A DNA stretch of 46,072 nucleotides from an uncultured Shewanella sp. (GTDB taxonomy: Bacteria; Pseudomonadota; Gammaproteobacteria; Enterobacterales; Shewanellaceae), in the NCBI RefSeq assembly GCF_947495455.1, contig NZ_CANLZC010000037.1, positions 1 through 46,072 of the forward strand, given 5' to 3'. The notes under the pieces were generated by a model. That model made no database searches and was not told the DNA's origin. It saw only the letters and a program-made list of their open reading frames with translations. Position 1 is the first letter of the stretch. Each line of letters starts with the position of its first letter. A program made the translations under genes and the position numbers. Below, piece by piece: positions 43,355 through 46,072 of the stretch.

Positions 43355-45778
43355 ATGTGCACCTTATTGTCCAGTCGCTTATTTAAGCGCAATAAATACT
43401 CAACGCACTTACTCTCAAGCACTGTGTTGACCACCAGCTTATTATTCAGTTTTCATTCTCATGCTAATAACTGGACTGATTTTCACGGATTAACTGAGCC
43501 GACAACTCTGCCTCAGCATATTTCAGAAAACACTTATGAGATCAGTGCAACCTCTATGATTGTTGCCGATTTACAGGTTAATTTGTCTGATGTCTTAAGC
43601 GATCCACGTATTGGCTCAGAAAAAACCACCAGCATTGTAATTGTTGCCGATACAATTACGGTACCCAATCACTTTGTTTTGTCTTTAAAAAATCAATCCT
43701 TATTTATTTTTGCTCGACAAATTAATGGCGAAGGCCATGGCACAATCACATTAGACAGTAGCATGCAGAGCAATGAAATGGTGGGAATATTCACTCAAGA
43801 ATTAACCGCTAATTTAAGCACGCTCGCAATCCAATCTGATGGTCATTACGACCTGACCCCCATTCAAGCAAGCGATTTGGGTCAGGGCCAACTTATTACA
43901 CAATTAGCAGGCCAACATCAAACACAAGATATTAGTGGCGACTTGAGTGGTTACCTTCAGCTTAATCTAAATGGTTATCAGACTGTTTTTGAAAAAACCT
44001 TTGATATGGCGGCTTCAATTTATGATCAAAACCCCAGCTTAAGTTTAAGCATGCTGTCATGGATAGAAAGTCACCTGAGATTATCCCCCACGGTATTAGA
44101 AAATAATCCTTTTCTTGCCAATCTATACCTACAGGCGGCCAACCTAAAACAATTTATCCAATATGCCAGTCAAAGTGATAATTATGTCCCCTATCTAGAT
44201 AGCATGCTATACCAGAACACTTATTCCAGCTATTTAGACACAATGCAAGACTATCAGAGTCAATATGAACGTTTTGTGGATCAAGGCAAAACCACCAGTG
44301 CGAGAAAAGCTGACGCTGAGCTCATGCTTGATAATTTGAAAGATGCGGTTCAAGCTGAGGCGGCCATTGCCGAACAAGCTTTACTGAATATCTCGGAATT
44401 AGAAGACGCACTTGCCAACATTAAACAAACATTTTCAGCTCAAGAGTCCAGCGTTTTCTCTGCACGTTCAGCCTTTCTCATCGGCCTTGAAAATTGGAAA
44501 ACGAAACAAGAACTGCAAGTCGCTTTAGAAGTCTTTACTGCGGTAAGCTCCATTGGTTCCGCCATGGCCGGCGCATTTGTGGGAAATGTTGAAGGGCTGA
44601 ACTCGCTAGCTGCCGATATTCCAGATACAGCAATACAGTTAACCGAGCTAGCGCTTAAAATAAAGCTTGTTGCTGGCGTATTAGAAAAAGTCACCGGAGC
44701 GGTCAATGGTATGGCCAGCCTCACAACAACAGTCAAAAGAGATTTGCTCTATGATAAAGTGGCTGACAACTTTGAAAACCTAACCTTTACGATCCCTTCC
44801 CTCCATGAAAGCAATAATGCTTGGGAAGTATTATTAATTGATGTGCGTTCTCACCTTCGCTGGGCCAGTAGTCTCGGTGTTGTCGGTGCAACAGGTTACT
44901 TAGCCGAACTTGAAAAACTCATTGTTTACGGTAAATCCATTAACGCAGTACAAATTGATCTGGCTCAAGAACAATCTCGTCTCGTTGAATTATTAATTGC
45001 AGCCGAAGTCAATAAGAACCAAGTTGAACGTATTGAAAGCTTACTGGCAAATATTGAAGATGAACAAAGTACATTACTTGAACTTGAAACACTCTTTTAC
45101 CGCAACTTAAATAGCCTGAAACGTCCCATGTTTGTTGCCCTCTCAAACTATGAGGCGGCCTTTCGTTATTGGGGCTTAAGAGAGAGTCAAGTCAGTCCCT
45201 CCTTAAATAAGGATTACTTAGCATACAAACTGGATTTGGCGACATTAAATAATGAATACAATCAAGCACTTAATAACTTCACACCTTCACCGCAAGATTT
45301 CGCTATTAGCCAAATAGAAATCACGGATCCACAGCAACTCGCCGATTTCGCCGCGGATGGTTCTTTAAGTGTCCATATTAATCAAGATCATAGTGCTTTT
45401 AGTTTATTTGACAGAGTGCGTTTAAGTACCATAAGAGTCGTATTGCAGGGCAGTCAACTCCCCATAGATACAAACTACTTTATTGATATTGAAAGTAATG
45501 GCGAATACCAAGATCGTTGGCAAGGCACAGAATATACCTTTAATGCTAACCCATTATATCGCCTATTTGGCTATGAACTACAGGCTGGTGACAGCAATAA
45601 TGTTCAATATAGTCTGATCACTGATGGTAAAATTGCCGATCAATTCGCGTTTGCTTACTTCGAACCCACTCCCTTCTCGACTTGGTCATTTTCATTAAGA
45701 GAACCGAGTCATATTGATTTAAATCTCGTCGAGAGCATTCGACTTGAATTTATGGGAAATGCCATTCCTAAAAACTAA
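43355..45778 (+). CDS. Exported large helical protein with TcA-like C-terminal region (candidate second toxin component)
   Basis: An 807-residue exported protein. ATG 43355 is chosen because AAAGGA lies 6 bases upstream; ATG 43349 directly abuts it. The signal peptide ends near HSHA-NN. An N-terminal region to about residue 210 is beta-rich (TTSIVIVADTITVPNHFVLSL). Long helices and coiled coil follow (about 290-380), then a hydrophobic stretch (about 395-465, VALEVFTAVSSIGSAMAGAFVG and LVAGVLEKVTGAVNGMASL), then more coiled coil (about 510-640). The C-terminal ~130 residues (DRVRLSTIRVVLQG, TPFSTWSFSLREP, LVESIRLEFMGN) resemble the end of Tc-toxin TcA subunits. Lying 170 bp after the XaxA-like gene, it is probably its partner, but it is over twice the size of XaxB. 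Assigned by pattern only. Confidence 0.7.
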   Translation: MCTLLSSRLFKRNKYSTHLLSSTVLTTSLLFSFHSHANNWTDFHGLTEPTTLPQHISENTYEISATSMIVADLQVNLSDVLSDPRIGSEKTTSIVIVADTITVPNHFVLSLKNQSLFIFARQINGEGHGTITLDSSMQSNEMVGIFTQELTANLSTLAIQSDGHYDLTPIQASDLGQGQLITQLAGQHQTQDISGDLSGYLQLNLNGYQTVFEKTFDMAASIYDQNPSLSLSMLSWIESHLRLSPTVLENNPFLANLYLQAANLKQFIQYASQSDNYVPYLDSMLYQNTYSSYLDTMQDYQSQYERFVDQGKTTSARKADAELMLDNLKDAVQAEAAIAEQALLNISELEDALANIKQTFSAQESSVFSARSAFLIGLENWKTKQELQVALEVFTAVSSIGSAMAGAFVGNVEGLNSLAADIPDTAIQLTELALKIKLVAGVLEKVTGAVNGMASLTTTVKRDLLYDKVADNFENLTFTIPSLHESNNAWEVLLIDVRSHLRWASSLGVVGATGYLAELEKLIVYGKSINAVQIDLAQEQSRLVELLIAAEVNKNQVERIESLLANIEDEQSTLLELETLFYRNLNSLKRPMFVALSNYEAAFRYWGLRESQVSPSLNKDYLAYKLDLATLNNEYNQALNNFTPSPQDFAISQIEITDPQQLADFAADGSLSVHINQDHSAFSLFDRVRLSTIRVVLQGSQLPIDTNYFIDIESNGEYQDRWQGTEYTFNANPLYRLFGYELQAGDSNNVQYSLITDGKIADQFAFAYFEPTPFSTWSFSLREPSHIDLNLVESIRLEFMGNAIPKN

Positions 45779-45787
45779 AAAACACCA

Positions 45788-45988
45788 TCAAACAGTGTCA
45801 TTATTGGCACTGTTCACTTCTTTACTCACATCGTCTCCCCGTGGATCCATTTCATTGGTCACAGGACTCAAAGTCGTCACAAAAGTCGCCTCCTGCTTTT
45901 GCTCATCGGGCACTGATGGAGTGGTTTGCTTACGCCATAAAATAAACAGGCTCAGTGGCGCTGTCATCACAATAATAAAAATAACCAC
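45788..45988 (-). pseudogene. Probable 3' fragment of a membrane-protein gene cut by a mobile element
   Basis: The visible part is one transmembrane helix (VVIFIIVMTAPLSLFILWRK) followed by a hydrophilic tail of about 45 residues ending SANNDTV. The only in-frame start is a GTG inside the helix, with no ribosome binding site. The frame continues upstream into the terminal repeat at 45997-46015 and meets a stop at 46025-46027 inside the element. This fits truncation of a longer gene by insertion. The parent family is not recognisable from this tail. A genuine small membrane protein is less likely. Confidence 0.45.
45791..45814. terminator. Possible terminator after the second toxin-like gene
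   Basis: AACAGTG (45791-45797) pairs with CACTGTT (45808-45814), extendable by one G-T and one C-G pair. Only a weak pyrimidine-rich run (CACTTCTTTACTC) follows. It overlaps the 3' end of the convergent gene fragment. Confidence 0.45.
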
Positions 45989-45996
45989 ACCATAAT

Positions 45997-46072
45997 TAAC
46001 CTGAACTCGGGATAAGAAATTGAACTAATAGCCCTCTTTGTGATCAGATCTTTCGACCAAGATTAATCAATC
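45997..46072. mobile_element. Left end of a second mobile element, running off the window
   Basis: TAACCTGAACTCGGGATAA at 45997-46015 is identical to the left terminal repeat of the 232-bp element at 6788. The interior past the repeat differs completely (GAAATTGAACTAATAG), so this is a different member, perhaps the autonomous insertion sequence. The rest lies beyond the window, so neither its length nor a transposase can be confirmed. Confidence 0.6.

Overview
The window reads as chromosomal DNA of a marine, Shewanella-like gammaproteobacterium. That rests on gene content: a DUF2066 gene next to hda, contiguous recC-recB-recD, a DUF47-Pit phosphate pair, a large TonB-dependent receptor in a beta-glucan locus, and many secreted or lipid-anchored proteins. 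The genus is an inference, not a match. I saw no tRNA, rRNA or CRISPR array.

Layout. 1-2570: a repeat-rich leader and a surface lipoprotein with a zinc-protease motif. 2649-4720: DUF2066 gene and hda, transcribed leftward. 4972-8069: accessory stretch with a secreted sphingomyelinase-like phosphodiesterase, a small TonB_C-type lipoprotein, a 232-bp miniature inverted-repeat element touching that gene's stop codon, and an unknown Ser/Asn-rich protein. 8302-22660: a leftward locus for beta-1,3-glucan (laminarin-type) use. In transcription order it holds a LytS-type histidine kinase, a LytTR regulator, a GH16 lipoprotein, a TonB-dependent receptor, a GluP/FucP-type sugar permease, a GH3 beta-glucosidase and a second large GH16 enzyme with sugar-binding modules. 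The likely flow is: surface GH16 enzymes cut the glucan, the receptor imports oligosaccharides, GH3 trims them to glucose, the permease takes glucose to the cytoplasm, and the kinase/regulator pair probably controls the set.

23010-32811: recC-recB-recD joined by ATGA stop/start overlaps. recC carries an in-frame 21-bp tandem repeat and recD a 15-bp repeat. 33043-34083: D-Ala-D-Ala ligase, ending at a clear terminator. 34163-38138: a leftward cluster of four exported proteins. Its last gene, an alpha/beta-hydrolase-like protein, begins at a G11 tract and a T11 tract, a strong phase-variation candidate; two neighbours are tandem paralogous lipoproteins. 38365-41123: an RpiB-like isomerase, then a DUF47 protein and a Pit phosphate permease.

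41124-46072: a very AT-rich 835-bp leader, then two exported helical proteins. The first resembles the XaxA family of alpha-pore-forming toxins. The second (807 aa) has coiled coils around a hydrophobic core and a C-terminal region reminiscent of Tc-toxin TcA ends. A 15-bp-stem hairpin lies between them. This pair is my best candidate for an undescribed system. The right edge holds the end of another mobile element with the same 19-bp terminal repeat, which appears to have cut a membrane-protein gene.
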